DNA of 64,000 bases from the NCBI GenBank assembly GCA_044360075.1, contig JBIKLA010000002.1, positions 124,001 to 188,000 on the forward strand. The letters are read 5' to 3'. Under the pieces are notes generated by a model. The model saw only the letters and a program-made list of their open reading frames with translations. It was not told the DNA's origin and did not search any database. Within the stretch, counting starts at the first letter, position 1. Every line of letters begins with the position of its first letter. Position numbers and translations under genes: made by a program. This document shows positions 25,216-34,442 of this stretch, one piece after another. This stretch comes from OMII01 sp947467385 (GTDB lineage: Bacteria; Bdellovibrionota_C; UBA2361; OMII01).

Positions 25216-26438
25216 TAGACACGGCTGAAGATAAGCGACGTGTTGACCCCGCCAAAGGCGAAGTTGTTCGACATGACACATTGGGCCTGCTTCATGCGCG
25301 GCTCTCCCTGAATGAGGTCGAGGCCCTCGCCCTCAGGAGCCGGGCTCTCCAGGTTTCGGATCGGCACAAAGCGCCCTTCGCGCATCATGGTAATGCTGAG
25401 CGCCGCCTCAAGCGAGCCGCAGGCGCCGAGCGTATGCCCGAGGCAGCCCTTGAGGGCCCCAATCGGCGCGTGGTCGCCGAAGATCGGTGCAAGCACCTGC
25501 GCCTCCGCCACATCGCCCAGCACTGTGCCGGTCGCATGCGCGTGGACGAACCCGATGTCTTGCGGCGACATGCCCGCATCCTCAAGGCTCAAGCGAACCG
25601 CAGCCGTCATGGTCTGTGGCGTCGGGGCGGTGATATGGAGGCCATCGCTGTTCGTGCCGTAACCGGCGATCTCGGCATACATCATCGCGCCACGGGCCTT
25701 GGCGTGGGAAAGCTCTTCAAGAACCAGGGAGCAGGCGCCCTCGGCAATGACGAGCCCATCGCGATTGGCGTCGAAGGGACGCGGCGTTGCTTGCAGCTCT
25801 CCGGGCGCAGGCGAGGTGGCATACATCGAGTCAAAGAGAAGCAAAAGCGGCACCGAGAGCTCCTCGCACCCGCCAGCAATCATGACGGTCTGCACGCCAG
25901 CCCGAATCGCCTCAGCCGCATACCCGATCCCCTGGCTAGCCGAGGTGCAGGCGCTTGAAGTGGGGATGATGCGCCCAGTGAGGCCGAAGAAGATGCCGAT
26001 GTTCGCCGCGCAGCTGTGGCTCATCGCCTGCGTAAATGCGCTCGCCTGCATTCCCCGCGAGTCGCGCTCGATGCAGTGCTTGGCGATGTCGAGAAGCATG
26101 TCGCTGCCCGCAAGGCAGGAGCCATACGCGACTCCTGCCCGGCCCGAGGTCAGCACGGGGCTCCCGAGAAGCCCCGAGTCCACGAGCGCCATCTCTGAGG
26201 CGCGAGTGGCCATGAGTCCGGCACGGCTCATGCTGCGGATGCGCTTGCGCGTATAGTGCTCCGGAAGCGAGAAGCTCGCTGCTGGGGCGGCTGCCCGAGT
26301 CCTCACCCCCGCGATGTCTGCCCACTCGGGCATAGGGCGAACGCCGCTTTTTCCGGCACGCACCGCATCCCATGTCTCGGCGAACGTTGCCCCCATGGGC
26401 GAAATTGCGCCGATGCCGGTAACAACGACCCGCCTCAT
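25215..26438 (-). CDS. Beta-ketoacyl-ACP synthase (FabF type, APE locus)
   Basis: This enzyme condenses an acyl chain with malonyl-ACP to extend the polyene. The Cys-His-His triad is complete: SACTSASQG, HAHATGTVLGD and CLGHTLGACGS. The length of 407 residues matches FabF/ApeR-type ketosynthases. It is the last of four genes read leftwards (ketosynthase, dehydratase, ketoreductase, ketosynthase) whose coding regions overlap by four bases each, so they are translationally coupled. Confidence 0.92.
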   Translation of the reverse strand: MRRVVVTGIGAISPMGATFAETWDAVRAGKSGVRPMPEWADIAGVRTRAAAPAASFSLPEHYTRKRIRSMSRAGLMATRASEMALVDSGLLGSPVLTSGRAGVAYGSCLAGSDMLLDIAKHCIERDSRGMQASAFTQAMSHSCAANIGIFFGLTGRIIPTSSACTSASQGIGYAAEAIRAGVQTVMIAGGCEELSVPLLLLFDSMYATSPAPGELQATPRPFDANRDGLVIAEGACSLVLEELSHAKARGAMMYAEIAGYGTNSDGLHITAPTPQTMTAAVRLSLEDAGMSPQDIGFVHAHATGTVLGDVAEAQVLAPIFGDHAPIGALKGCLGHTLGACGSLEAALSITMMREGRFVPIRNLESPAPEGEGLDLIQGEPRMKQAQCVMSNNFAFGGVNTSLIFSRV

Positions 26439-27157
26439 ATGAGCCCCCCGTTTGGCGAGAGGACCTGGCCCGTCATGTAGGACGCCTTGCCTGAAAACAG
26501 GAACCCGATCACGCCCGCAACCTCAGCCGGCTTTCCTGCCCTCCGCAGCGGCACCATGCGCCGGATCTCCTCCTCTGGGATCCCAGCTATCATCTCGCTC
26601 TCAATGAAGCCCGGCGCAACACAGTTAACAAGGATGTCACGCTTAGCCATCTCAAGGGCAAGCGACTTGGTGAATGCGATGAGACCGGCCTTGGCCGCAC
26701 TGTAACTTGTCTGGCCGCGGTTGCCCGTGATGCCCGAAACCGAGGACACCGTAACGATGCGCCCCCCCGCATGCGCCTGCACCATCGGCATAAGGAGGGG
26801 ATGCACAACGTTGTACACGCCACCGAGGTTAGTGCCGATCACGTCATCCCAGTCCTCGCCCGACATCGCCACAAGGGGGCCATCCCGGTGCGCGCCTACA
26901 TTGTACACCGCGCCGTAGTAAGGGCCGTTCGCCTCAATGTCACCCTCGATGACGCGTCGGCACCCCTCCCTATCCTTGACATCAAAGCACACTCCGAGCG
27001 CCTTGCCTCCGCGGTCCACGATGGCGCCAACCAGATCCTCAACGGCGCCCTGCTGCGAGCGGTACTGCAGGGCGAGAGCGAACCCCATCTCCGATAGCTG
27101 ATGCGCGATGGCTCGTCCGATTGCTCCCGATGCCCCGGTGACAAGAACTCTCCTCAT
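26435..27157 (-). CDS. 3-oxoacyl-ACP reductase (FabG/ApeQ-like)
   Basis: This short-chain dehydrogenase reduces the beta-keto group in each polyene extension cycle using NADPH. The cofactor motif TGASGAIG is at the N-terminus, with the catalytic Ser in VSSVSG and Tyr-Lys in YSAAKAG. The length of 240 residues is typical. Its ATG overlaps the dehydratase stop, and its own stop overlaps the ketosynthase start. Confidence 0.92.
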   Translation of the reverse strand: MRRVLVTGASGAIGRAIAHQLSEMGFALALQYRSQQGAVEDLVGAIVDRGGKALGVCFDVKDREGCRRVIEGDIEANGPYYGAVYNVGAHRDGPLVAMSGEDWDDVIGTNLGGVYNVVHPLLMPMVQAHAGGRIVTVSSVSGITGNRGQTSYSAAKAGLIAFTKSLALEMAKRDILVNCVAPGFIESEMIAGIPEEEIRRMVPLRRAGKPAEVAGVIGFLFSGKASYMTGQVLSPNGGLI

Positions 27158-27603
27158 GGCAACCCCTCAGCCCTAATACTCAGCGTTATGCGGGCGCTTT
27201 GGGCCGGAGCCCCGTTTGCGCCCCGATACAGCTCAGCCTCACACACAACGAGACTTTCCTCTAACAGCTCGGGCTTAACCCGCACCTCAAGCTGCTCGCC
27301 AACCCGAAACGGTATCGGCTCATACCGATAGCTTCTCGCTGCTCCCACAAACCCGATGCGGCTTGTAGCGCCCTGGTCCTGGGTTTCCTTATTCGCAAGG
27401 AGCATTCCGCACGCCTGCGCCATCACCTCAAGGCCAAGCTCCGGCGCCGCCTCACCCCGCGCGGAGAGGGCGCTCAAGGACGGCTGGATAGTCACGGGAA
27501 AAGAGCGCCACTCGCCGGCCGTCACGCCCGCCCCCTGAACGAGCCGCAGCCCCTCGCCATGTGGAAGCGGAAAAGCCTCCCGATTATCAGGCTCCCAAGT
27601 CAT
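27154..27603 (-). CDS. Hotdog-fold 3-hydroxyacyl-ACP dehydratase (ApeP-like)
   Basis: It is placed between ketoreductase and ketosynthase, exactly where aryl polyene loci carry the ApeP-type dehydratase. That enzyme removes water to create the conjugated double bonds. The sequence begins MTWEPDNREAFPLPHGEG, and the FPLPHG motif is shared with ApeP-type hotdog proteins. The ELGLEVMAQACGMLLA helix corresponds to the hotdog central helix. I use the ATG at 27603, which overlaps the ketosynthase stop by four bases, and reject the longer frame to 27696. The protein is 149 residues. Confidence 0.8.
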   Translation of the reverse strand: MTWEPDNREAFPLPHGEGLRLVQGAGVTAGEWRSFPVTIQPSLSALSARGEAAPELGLEVMAQACGMLLANKETQDQGATSRIGFVGAARSYRYEPIPFRVGEQLEVRVKPELLEESLVVCEAELYRGANGAPAQSARITLSIRAEGLP

Positions 27604-28802
27604 GCCGCCTCCCGCGATAGGACGAGCGCGCAGTTGCTTCCGCCGAATCCGAATGAGTTGCTCAGCACGACCCGTGGCGCGGAGCTCACCGCGCATCCCG
27701 CCGTCACCAGATTAAGCGCCGGCAACTCGGGATCGAACTCGCCATCAAAACGGTGTGGCGGGAGGCGCTGCTGCCCGTCCGTAAGCACCATCCATGAGAA
27801 CGCGGCCTCGATAGCTCCGCTTGCACCAAGGGTGTGGCCCACGAGGGGCTTGGTCGAGCTGCACTGCACCGACCCGGAAAAAACAGCCCGCACGGCCGTG
27901 GCCTCCATAAGATCGTTGTGTGGAGTGCCCGTGCCGTGAAGATTGACGTAGTCGACATCTTCGGCGGCCACCTCGGCGTCTGCGAAAGCCGCACGGATCG
28001 CCGCCAACGCCCCAGCCCCGCTCGGATCGGGAGACGAGATATGGTAGGCATCCGAACTTTCGCCAACACCACGCACGATGACGGGCCGCTCGCCTGACAC
28101 CACATCGGATCTCTCAAGAACGAAGAGCGCCGCAGCTTCGCCGATCGTGATGCCGCTGCGATTTTTGCTAAAAGGATTAGTGACGTGATCCGAGACCAGC
28201 TGCAGGCTTGAGAAGCCCTGAATTGTCAGGCCGCACAGCGAATCGATTCCGCCGGTGATGACGCAGTCAGCAAGCCCCGCCCGCAGCAGGTTGCGCGCAG
28301 CGCGAAACACCTTGCCGCTTGAGGAGCACGCGGTTGAGATGGTGTAGCTTGGGCCCACAACCCCCAACACCTGCGAGAGAACCAGCGACACCGTTCCCAT
28401 CTGCTGCTGCCTATAGTTGTAAGGCGCAGGAGCAGCACGCCCTTCGCAATGGGCCCGCACAACTGATTCGACCTCTGAGATGCCGGACGTGCTTGAGCCA
28501 ATCACGATAGCAATCCGGTCTCTCCCATACTTGTCAATCGCCGCTGCAACGCGCCCCTCAATCTGGCGGAGCGCCATGAGGGTCAGCGCAACGTTGCGAG
28601 ACCACATCTTCTCAAGACCTTTGGGGCAGGTGGGCAGCACTTCACGCACTGAAGCGACAAAACACTCTCTGCCGGGGATCAGCCCAGCCGACCGAACGAT
28701 GCCGCCCTGGTCGCCCCGAAACAGCCCCTCTCGCACACCATCCAGGGTCGCGCCCAGGGCGCTAACGACTCCGACGGCAGTAATTGCGACCTGTTGCTTC
28801 AT
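27600..28802 (-). CDS. Beta-ketoacyl-ACP synthase (ApeO/KAS-like)
   Basis: This is a second full ketosynthase with the Cys-His-His triad in STACSSSGK, LHGTGTPHND and LVGHTLGASGA. It is the first gene of the leftward four-gene unit. APE systems use two ketosynthase types (one FabF-like, one partner that can form a heterodimer), and this pair fits that plan. The short region to the divergent ACP gene must carry the promoters for both units. Confidence 0.9.
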   Translation of the reverse strand: MKQQVAITAVGVVSALGATLDGVREGLFRGDQGGIVRSAGLIPGRECFVASVREVLPTCPKGLEKMWSRNVALTLMALRQIEGRVAAAIDKYGRDRIAIVIGSSTSGISEVESVVRAHCEGRAAPAPYNYRQQQMGTVSLVLSQVLGVVGPSYTISTACSSSGKVFRAARNLLRAGLADCVITGGIDSLCGLTIQGFSSLQLVSDHVTNPFSKNRSGITIGEAAALFVLERSDVVSGERPVIVRGVGESSDAYHISSPDPSGAGALAAIRAAFADAEVAAEDVDYVNLHGTGTPHNDLMEATAVRAVFSGSVQCSSTKPLVGHTLGASGAIEAAFSWMVLTDGQQRLPPHRFDGEFDPELPALNLVTAGCAVSSAPRVVLSNSFGFGGSNCALVLSREAA

Positions 28803-28849
28803 GCTTAGACCAGATTTCCCACGCTGCCTTTCGTAACATAAGTAGCCTC

Positions 28850-29212
28850 ATGTCTCCACAGCTCTGGCGGTTGACCCCAGCACCAAAGAGTTTTAGCCTT
28901 GCAGCGGAGAATTACAGCTTTTCTAGTGTGTTATCCGGCGTCATGGGGAATCCTTCAGCTACCGATCTTGAGCAAGATATCTGCCGATTCGTGTCAGAGA
29001 TGCTGGGGTGCCCGTGCTCGCAGCACGATGACCTCAAGAAGCTCGGGCTCGACTCAATCGGTTTCCTGGAGCTCGTAATCTTTATTGAGAAGCGCTGCCA
29101 GGTTCCTCTCCCCCTAGAGCTAATGGCTGCCGCCCCATTAACAACGGTATCCGCGCTTGTCGCGCGACTTGTGCCGGCGGTGCGCCTTCATGAAGGGCCG
29201 CCATCGCCATGA
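28850..29212 (+). CDS. Acyl carrier protein-like protein
   Basis: The phosphopantetheine site LGLDSIGFLEL has the DSI serine, flanked by the helices of an ACP domain (about residues 32-110). It is the first gene of the rightward APE unit. ATG at 28850 and ATG at 28943 are both possible. The second gives an 89-residue ACP of normal size, and the longer form adds a 31-residue leader. Its stop overlaps the next start by four bases. Confidence 0.8.
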   Translation: MSPQLWRLTPAPKSFSLAAENYSFSSVLSGVMGNPSATDLEQDICRFVSEMLGCPCSQHDDLKKLGLDSIGFLELVIFIEKRCQVPLPLELMAAAPLTTVSALVARLVPAVRLHEGPPSP

Positions 29213-30513
29213 GTGCCGGCTCACAGCATGCGCTCAACGCGTGCGACACCTTTATGCTCACCATGGACCGTGCAATGCTGCTCGACGGCTTTGCTGGCAA
29301 CATCTGCCACGTTCTACTCTCTTTCCCGCACGGCACCGATGTCCGCGCGATTATCGCCTCGATTGAGTCCAGAGAGACCTTCCGGCAGATTTCGGGACTG
29401 CGCCTCAAGACCCCCTTGCTGCGTACGCCGCGCTGGATAGCGACATCAGCTTTGCCTTCAGCCGTTAAGGAGCTGCCCGTCGAAGGCGTGCCTGAGCTTG
29501 AGGGCTGGATCGTGAGTCACTCGCCTGACCCCCGAAACGCTCCGCCGTGCGGGTTCGTGTCGCTGCCCCGTTTTGCTGGCGGCCCATCGATCGTTTTTTA
29601 TTGGCATCACTCCTTGTGTGATGCGCGAGGTGGAGAGTCCCTGCTTAAGCTCTTTGGCTCAGGCCAACCGGCATCCGCTCCCCTCTTTTCGCAGCCGGTT
29701 CAGCTTCCTCTCGGCGAGCAGCTCGTGCAGGCAGGGGCGGCCAAATGCGACATATTTAGCAAGGCATCGGGAACGATCGCCCGGCTCAAGCCGTCCCCAC
29801 TCGGCGCGGCACAGCCCCGTTTCCACAAGCTGCGCTTATCGCCACATGAAACCAAGTCGGTCGACGAGCTGGCTCTCAAGCTCACTAACGGAATCTTCCC
29901 GATGGCGCTGCACCTCGCAGCGAGCGCACGCGCTTTTGCGCGCACGCTGGGTGAGCTTGGCCTGTCGAGCTCTCCGCTCTTTATTCCGGTCCCGCACGAC
30001 ATGCGCAGGTATGCCCGTGCGCCCCACCTTCTCTCAAATCAGGTCTCTTTCGTTTTCTTTCGGCTCGGCGAAGGCAGCGAAGAAACCCTCCGCGACTCGG
30101 TCAATGCCGTCATCGAGCAGCTTCATGCCTCCGTTGCCGCAAGACACCCCCAAAACATGCTTGCGTTTTTAGGACTCCTTCGATGGCTCCCGCTGCGGCT
30201 TCTGTGGCGTATCATCGAGAAGCCCACGAAGGGACACCCAGCTTCAATGTACTTTTCTGATATCGGCTCCTCACTCTCTGCCCTACCTGCGTTCTGTGGC
30301 GCCACGGTGAGCAAGGCAACGCACTACCCCCCTGTCCTTTCGCCGCCGGGCCTCACGAGCGTGTGGTCCCGTTTTGGCGACTCGCTTGAGATTACTGTGT
30401 GCTACGATGCCGCAGCCCTTGGGCAACACGGCCTGGAGACATTTCTGCGCAACCTGCGCGATGAGCTTGGAATATCGGCCTCATGGGACAACAGAGAGAG
30501 CGTTTCGACATAG
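29209..30513 (+). CDS. Condensation/acyltransferase superfamily protein (HHxxxD)
   Basis: WHHSLCDARGGESLL carries the HHxxxDxxG motif of the condensation-domain/BAHD/PapA superfamily of CoA- or ACP-dependent acyltransferases. The second half contains the DMRRYAR and FFRLGEG stretches seen in such folds. It follows the ACP gene directly, suggesting that it transfers the polyene or another acyl group from that ACP. This protein is not part of the classical E. coli ape set. The length of 434 residues fits a stand-alone condensation-type enzyme. Confidence 0.7.
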   Translation: MSAGSQHALNACDTFMLTMDRAMLLDGFAGNICHVLLSFPHGTDVRAIIASIESRETFRQISGLRLKTPLLRTPRWIATSALPSAVKELPVEGVPELEGWIVSHSPDPRNAPPCGFVSLPRFAGGPSIVFYWHHSLCDARGGESLLKLFGSGQPASAPLFSQPVQLPLGEQLVQAGAAKCDIFSKASGTIARLKPSPLGAAQPRFHKLRLSPHETKSVDELALKLTNGIFPMALHLAASARAFARTLGELGLSSSPLFIPVPHDMRRYARAPHLLSNQVSFVFFRLGEGSEETLRDSVNAVIEQLHASVAARHPQNMLAFLGLLRWLPLRLLWRIIEKPTKGHPASMYFSDIGSSLSALPAFCGATVSKATHYPPVLSPPGLTSVWSRFGDSLEITVCYDAAALGQHGLETFLRNLRDELGISASWDNRESVST

Positions 30514-31820
30514 CTGTTGTTGGCGGCGGCGCAGCCGGCATCGCAGCTTCTGTTGCGGCAGCGCGGCAGGGCGCCTCGGTGTGCCTTGTAGAGGCCTCAA
30601 CACGCATCGGCGGCGCTGCGACTAACGCCCACGTGGGAACGATCTGCGGCCTCTCCCTCTGCGGCGAGGGCCTGGCCACCACTCCAGAACTTAATAATCC
30701 GGGTTTCGCCTCAGAGCTCGCCTCGCTCATCGCGGCTCGAAGCCACACCCGTTTAATCCGAAACGAAATGGGACTCGCTTACCTTCCGTACGTTCCAAGT
30801 GGCTTTGAATCAGCTGCCGTAGCGCTCTTGGCTGCGACGCCCGGGGTCACCCTTGCCCTGAGCACCCGCCTCGTGGCGGCGCAGAGACCCCTGCCTGACG
30901 GCGACTTTCTTCTGTCGACTGAGGACTCGTCGAGGAAGGCGCGCGCCATCGCGTGCCGCTGCTGTGTTGACTGCTCGGGTGACTCGCTCGTTTCGGCCCT
31001 GCTCTCCGTGCCGACGCTCGACGCCGCAATCCCGCAGGCGTCGGCGCAGGTGTTCCTCCTCGGTGGCCTACCCCCTCTGGACGAGCCCCTGCTCGGCCTC
31101 ACCATTCGCAAAGCCCTGCGCGAGGCCGCGCTGTGTGGGAGCCTTCCCGACAACGCGTCTTACGTGTCGCTCGTTTCAGGCTCCCTGAGAAACGGCTCGG
31201 TCCTGTGCAAGCTGGGGCTTCTGCCGGGCGCCAGCCCCGAGCAGGCCTCCTCCTCCATACAGCTCCTGGTTGCCCATCTCCGCTCTCATGTCACAGCGCT
31301 CTCAGGCTTAGAGCTACTCTCGCTTGCCCCTTCTGTGGGAGTGCGAGGGGGGCGTCGTGGCGTTGGGCGCGAAACCCTCTCAGAACATGCTATTACGGCC
31401 TCCGCGCGCTCCTCAGAGGGTGTTGCCCTGGGCTTTTGGCCGATGGAGCTGTGGGACTCTCCTGCGCGCCCCAAGATGCTCGTTTCAGAGCGGCCAGCGC
31501 CCTATGAAATTCCCCTCGGGGCCCTGTGCTCGGCGCACCTGCCTGGGCTATACTTTGCCGGCCGCGGCATCTCAGCGACCGATCATGCCATCGCGTCAGC
31601 GCGAGTCATCGGCACCTGCTTCTCAACCGGCTTCGCCGCTGGTCGGGCGGCAGTGGGCGAGGTGCGGCGTGAGGGGGAGCGTTTAGTTATTGCAGAGCTC
31701 CGCCGGCTGCAAGTGGAGCCGTTTTATTCCCCGAAGGCGGGTGACAGCGGGACAACGGGTGTCTTCGAACATGAGCCAGGGGCTGACAAGAACCGAAGAG
31801 ATACTTCAGCGCTCGCATGA
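30483..31820 (+). CDS. FAD-dependent oxidoreductase
   Basis: An N-terminal dinucleotide-binding motif (VVGGGAAGIAASVAA) and the IGGAATNAHVG stretch match the FAD-dependent oxidoreductase family (FAD_oxidored). The C-terminal FAD site (GLYFAGRGISATDHAIAS) is present. The substrate is unknown; in this context it may desaturate or oxidise the aryl or polyene chain. It overlaps the acyltransferase gene by 31 bases and the ligase gene by 50 bases, so it is tightly coupled. Confidence 0.75.
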   Translation: MGQQRERFDIAVVGGGAAGIAASVAAARQGASVCLVEASTRIGGAATNAHVGTICGLSLCGEGLATTPELNNPGFASELASLIAARSHTRLIRNEMGLAYLPYVPSGFESAAVALLAATPGVTLALSTRLVAAQRPLPDGDFLLSTEDSSRKARAIACRCCVDCSGDSLVSALLSVPTLDAAIPQASAQVFLLGGLPPLDEPLLGLTIRKALREAALCGSLPDNASYVSLVSGSLRNGSVLCKLGLLPGASPEQASSSIQLLVAHLRSHVTALSGLELLSLAPSVGVRGGRRGVGRETLSEHAITASARSSEGVALGFWPMELWDSPARPKMLVSERPAPYEIPLGALCSAHLPGLYFAGRGISATDHAIASARVIGTCFSTGFAAGRAAVGEVRREGERLVIAELRRLQVEPFYSPKAGDSGTTGVFEHEPGADKNRRDTSALA

Positions 31821-33216
31821 GGCGTTTGGCTCTCATGCTGCCATCATCGACACGCGCGGCACCTGCTCATACGCAGAGCTCTTTGCGGCTGCCCATGAGG
31901 CGAAAGATCTGCTCGCGGCAAAAAACACCGCTCCAGGCTCGGTTGTGGGGGTCGCAATACTTGAGGCACGCGAGTTCCTTGCGGCGCTCTTCGGCATCCT
32001 TTTGCACGGGTCGATCGCAATTCCAATATCGCCACAACTTCCGGCTGCGGAGCAGGAGCGCGTGATTCGGGACACCGGCGTATCGTGCTCGATTACAGCT
32101 TCACCCTCGAGCCGATTCGTTATACAGGCCCACGACTCGGCGAATTCCCGCCTTGCGATTGGCTTCTTCCCGGATGCAGCGGTAATTCGGCACACCTCGG
32201 GCACGACCGCTCGCTCAAAGGGGGTCGTGCTCTCGCACCAGGCTGTCATAGTGCGCTGTGAAACGTCGCGCGCCCTGATCGGCGTGACGCACGAAGACCG
32301 AGTTCTGGCGCCCCTTCCGCTGCCTTATCACTTTATCGCCTCCGCGCTCTCCTTCCTCCAGGCCGGCGCAACGATCATCGACTCAGCAACGCTCTCTCCC
32401 TTCGACACCCTTGGCCTTGTGCACCAACACGGCGCCACCATGATATATGGATCACCCGTGCAGTATGAGCTCCTGAGCCGTGTTGCAGCAGGCGGCTCAC
32501 TGGGCTCAGTCAGACGCGCCATATCAACATCTGCCCTCCTGCCGAAAGCCACGGCCCAACTCGTCGAGCGCCGCTTCGGCATTCGATTGACGCAGGTCTA
32601 CGGCATCATCGAGGTAGGGCTTCCGATCTGGAACGACTTGCCCCTCGACGATGCGGCCGCGCTCGGGGCGTGCAAAGCCCCCTACGAGGCCAAGGTGGTC
32701 CGCGATGATGGAACCGACGTAGCTCCGGGGGAGCCGGGTGAGCTCACTGTTCGAGGTCCGGGGCTTTTCTCTGGCTACCTCTTCGGCGATGGGGCCGGAG
32801 CTTCAGTGCCCCAGGATGATTGGTTCCGCACGGGCGACATAGTCTCCCGGGACGAGCGGGGATTGCTCTCGTACCGTGGCCGGACGAAGATCGTCATTAA
32901 CTGCGGCGGCAACAAGGTATACCCCGAGGAGGTCGAGGCAGTCCTTCGTTCTCATCCTAGCGTTCAGCAGGCGAGGGTCATCGGGGAGTCCCATCCCCTC
33001 CTCGGTAGCATTATCGTCGCCCAGATAGTGCTCAATCCCGGAACTGCCAGTGACGAGCATGGATGGCGGTCTCTATGCTACAAGCACCTCTCTGGCTTCA
33101 AAGTTCCAAAGGAATTTCGTATCGTGGTGGAGCTTCCGATGACGGGCTCAGGCAAGATCGTCCGTCACGCTTCTGAGGCGGAGGGGTCCAAGGCGTGGAA
33201 AGCCGCAAACGTGTAG
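31771..33216 (+). CDS. AMP-dependent acyl/aryl-ACP ligase (ApeH-like)
   Basis: This adenylate-forming enzyme probably activates the aryl starter acid and loads it on an ACP. Motif A3 is RHTSGTTARSKG, A5 YGIIEVG, the hinge GRTKIVINCGG, and the C-terminal catalytic lysine lies in MTGSGKIVR. The ATG at 31771 gives 481 residues, the family size. The longer frame from 31690 overlaps the flavoprotein gene without added homology. Its last 670 bases have a close duplicate at 46352-47018. Confidence 0.85.
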   Translation: MSQGLTRTEEILQRSHEAFGSHAAIIDTRGTCSYAELFAAAHEAKDLLAAKNTAPGSVVGVAILEAREFLAALFGILLHGSIAIPISPQLPAAEQERVIRDTGVSCSITASPSSRFVIQAHDSANSRLAIGFFPDAAVIRHTSGTTARSKGVVLSHQAVIVRCETSRALIGVTHEDRVLAPLPLPYHFIASALSFLQAGATIIDSATLSPFDTLGLVHQHGATMIYGSPVQYELLSRVAAGGSLGSVRRAISTSALLPKATAQLVERRFGIRLTQVYGIIEVGLPIWNDLPLDDAAALGACKAPYEAKVVRDDGTDVAPGEPGELTVRGPGLFSGYLFGDGAGASVPQDDWFRTGDIVSRDERGLLSYRGRTKIVINCGGNKVYPEEVEAVLRSHPSVQQARVIGESHPLLGSIIVAQIVLNPGTASDEHGWRSLCYKHLSGFKVPKEFRIVVELPMTGSGKIVRHASEAEGSKAWKAANV

Positions 33217-34442
33217 CAATCGTTGGAGGCGGGCCTGCAGGGGCAGCGTTGGCAACCCACCTGCGCAAGGCGGGGTTCCTCGCCGCGCTTTTTGATCCTG
33301 AGCGGCGCCCGCCGCTCATCGTCGGCGAATCTCTTGTGCCCGCTCTCGTGCCGCTCATGCAGGAGCTCGGCATCGAGGAGGAGATAGCTGCGATCAGCAC
33401 CTTAAAGCCCGGCGCCACCTTCTACTCAACAATTGACCAGTCGGTGACGTTTAACTTCAGCAACGCCGGTCGCGGCGCCCCGCGCTATGCGTACAACACT
33501 CCCCGCATCTCCTTTGACGAGATCGTGCTGCGCAACGCCCAGCGATGCGGCGTCAAGGTCTCGAGCCGGCGTGCCGGCCTTGAGCTCGATCCCGCAACCG
33601 CCGAGCCGCGACTCGACGCCGAGACGCTTGCCGTCTGGCGCGAGCTCACCGAAACAGAGCGCCCTGACCTTATCGTTGACGCTTCTGGCCGCTCCCGTAC
33701 CCTCGCCAAGCTGCTCAACCTACCGTGCTGGGAGGGAAGCCGAAAGGATGTGGCTCTCTTCGCGCACCTCGACTCGGCCGAGCTGCAGCATGAGGGGCAC
33801 ATCCATATCAACCGGCTGTCACGCGGCTGGTCCTGGCGAATTCCCCTTCCAGGGAGGGTCTCCGTAGGTATCGTTATTCCGGGCGCGGCGCTTGCCTCCT
33901 ATGGTGAGGGCGCCGAAGAGCAGTACGACAACCTCTGCAAGAGCGAGCCGACGCTGGCCGTTCTCACTCGCGGCGCCACTCGCCCCACCCCTGTCATGAA
34001 ATACTCAAACTACCAGCTTTCCTCGCAACGCTGGTCCGGCAAGTCATGGGCGCTGCTCGGCGACGCCGGAGGGTTTATCGATCCGATCTTTTCAAGCGGG
34101 CTGCTGCTGGCGCTTGAAGGGGCTTCTGAGCTGAGCAAGGCGATCGTCAGTGGTTGGGAGAGAAACGCCTCTCGCTATGAGCGCCGCATGCAGCGCAAGC
34201 TCTCGGCGTGGCAGCGGCTCGTTGAGTCGTTTTACGACGGGCGGATGCTCTCTATCTTTCGTCTCAAGCGCATCTACGCCGACACCCGCACCATGCAGGT
34301 CTTCACCAGAAAGGTCGATCAGCAGCTCGCTCTTGCCTTAAGCGGTGTTACTCCCGCCAGCAAGCGCCGGCTGTGGCTCCTTTCGCTTCTTCTCCGCTAT
34401 CTTAACCGCCCCGGCCGTACGGCACGCCTAAGGATTTCATGA
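33195..34442 (+). CDS. Flavin-dependent halogenase-like oxidoreductase (second, APE locus)
   Basis: The FAD site GGGPAGAA opens the chain. GESLVPALVP, the candidate catalytic lysine in STLKPGATF, and the W-x-W-x-I-P motif (WSWRIP) all match flavin halogenases. GDAGGFIDPIFSSG closes the FAD fold. It begins with GTG inside the ligase gene (22-base overlap). It is distinct from the 23595 protein, so the locus holds two such enzymes. It could halogenate or hydroxylate the aryl head group. Confidence 0.82.
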   Translation: MESRKRVAIVGGGPAGAALATHLRKAGFLAALFDPERRPPLIVGESLVPALVPLMQELGIEEEIAAISTLKPGATFYSTIDQSVTFNFSNAGRGAPRYAYNTPRISFDEIVLRNAQRCGVKVSSRRAGLELDPATAEPRLDAETLAVWRELTETERPDLIVDASGRSRTLAKLLNLPCWEGSRKDVALFAHLDSAELQHEGHIHINRLSRGWSWRIPLPGRVSVGIVIPGAALASYGEGAEEQYDNLCKSEPTLAVLTRGATRPTPVMKYSNYQLSSQRWSGKSWALLGDAGGFIDPIFSSGLLLALEGASELSKAIVSGWERNASRYERRMQRKLSAWQRLVESFYDGRMLSIFRLKRIYADTRTMQVFTRKVDQQLALALSGVTPASKRRLWLLSLLLRYLNRPGRTARLRIS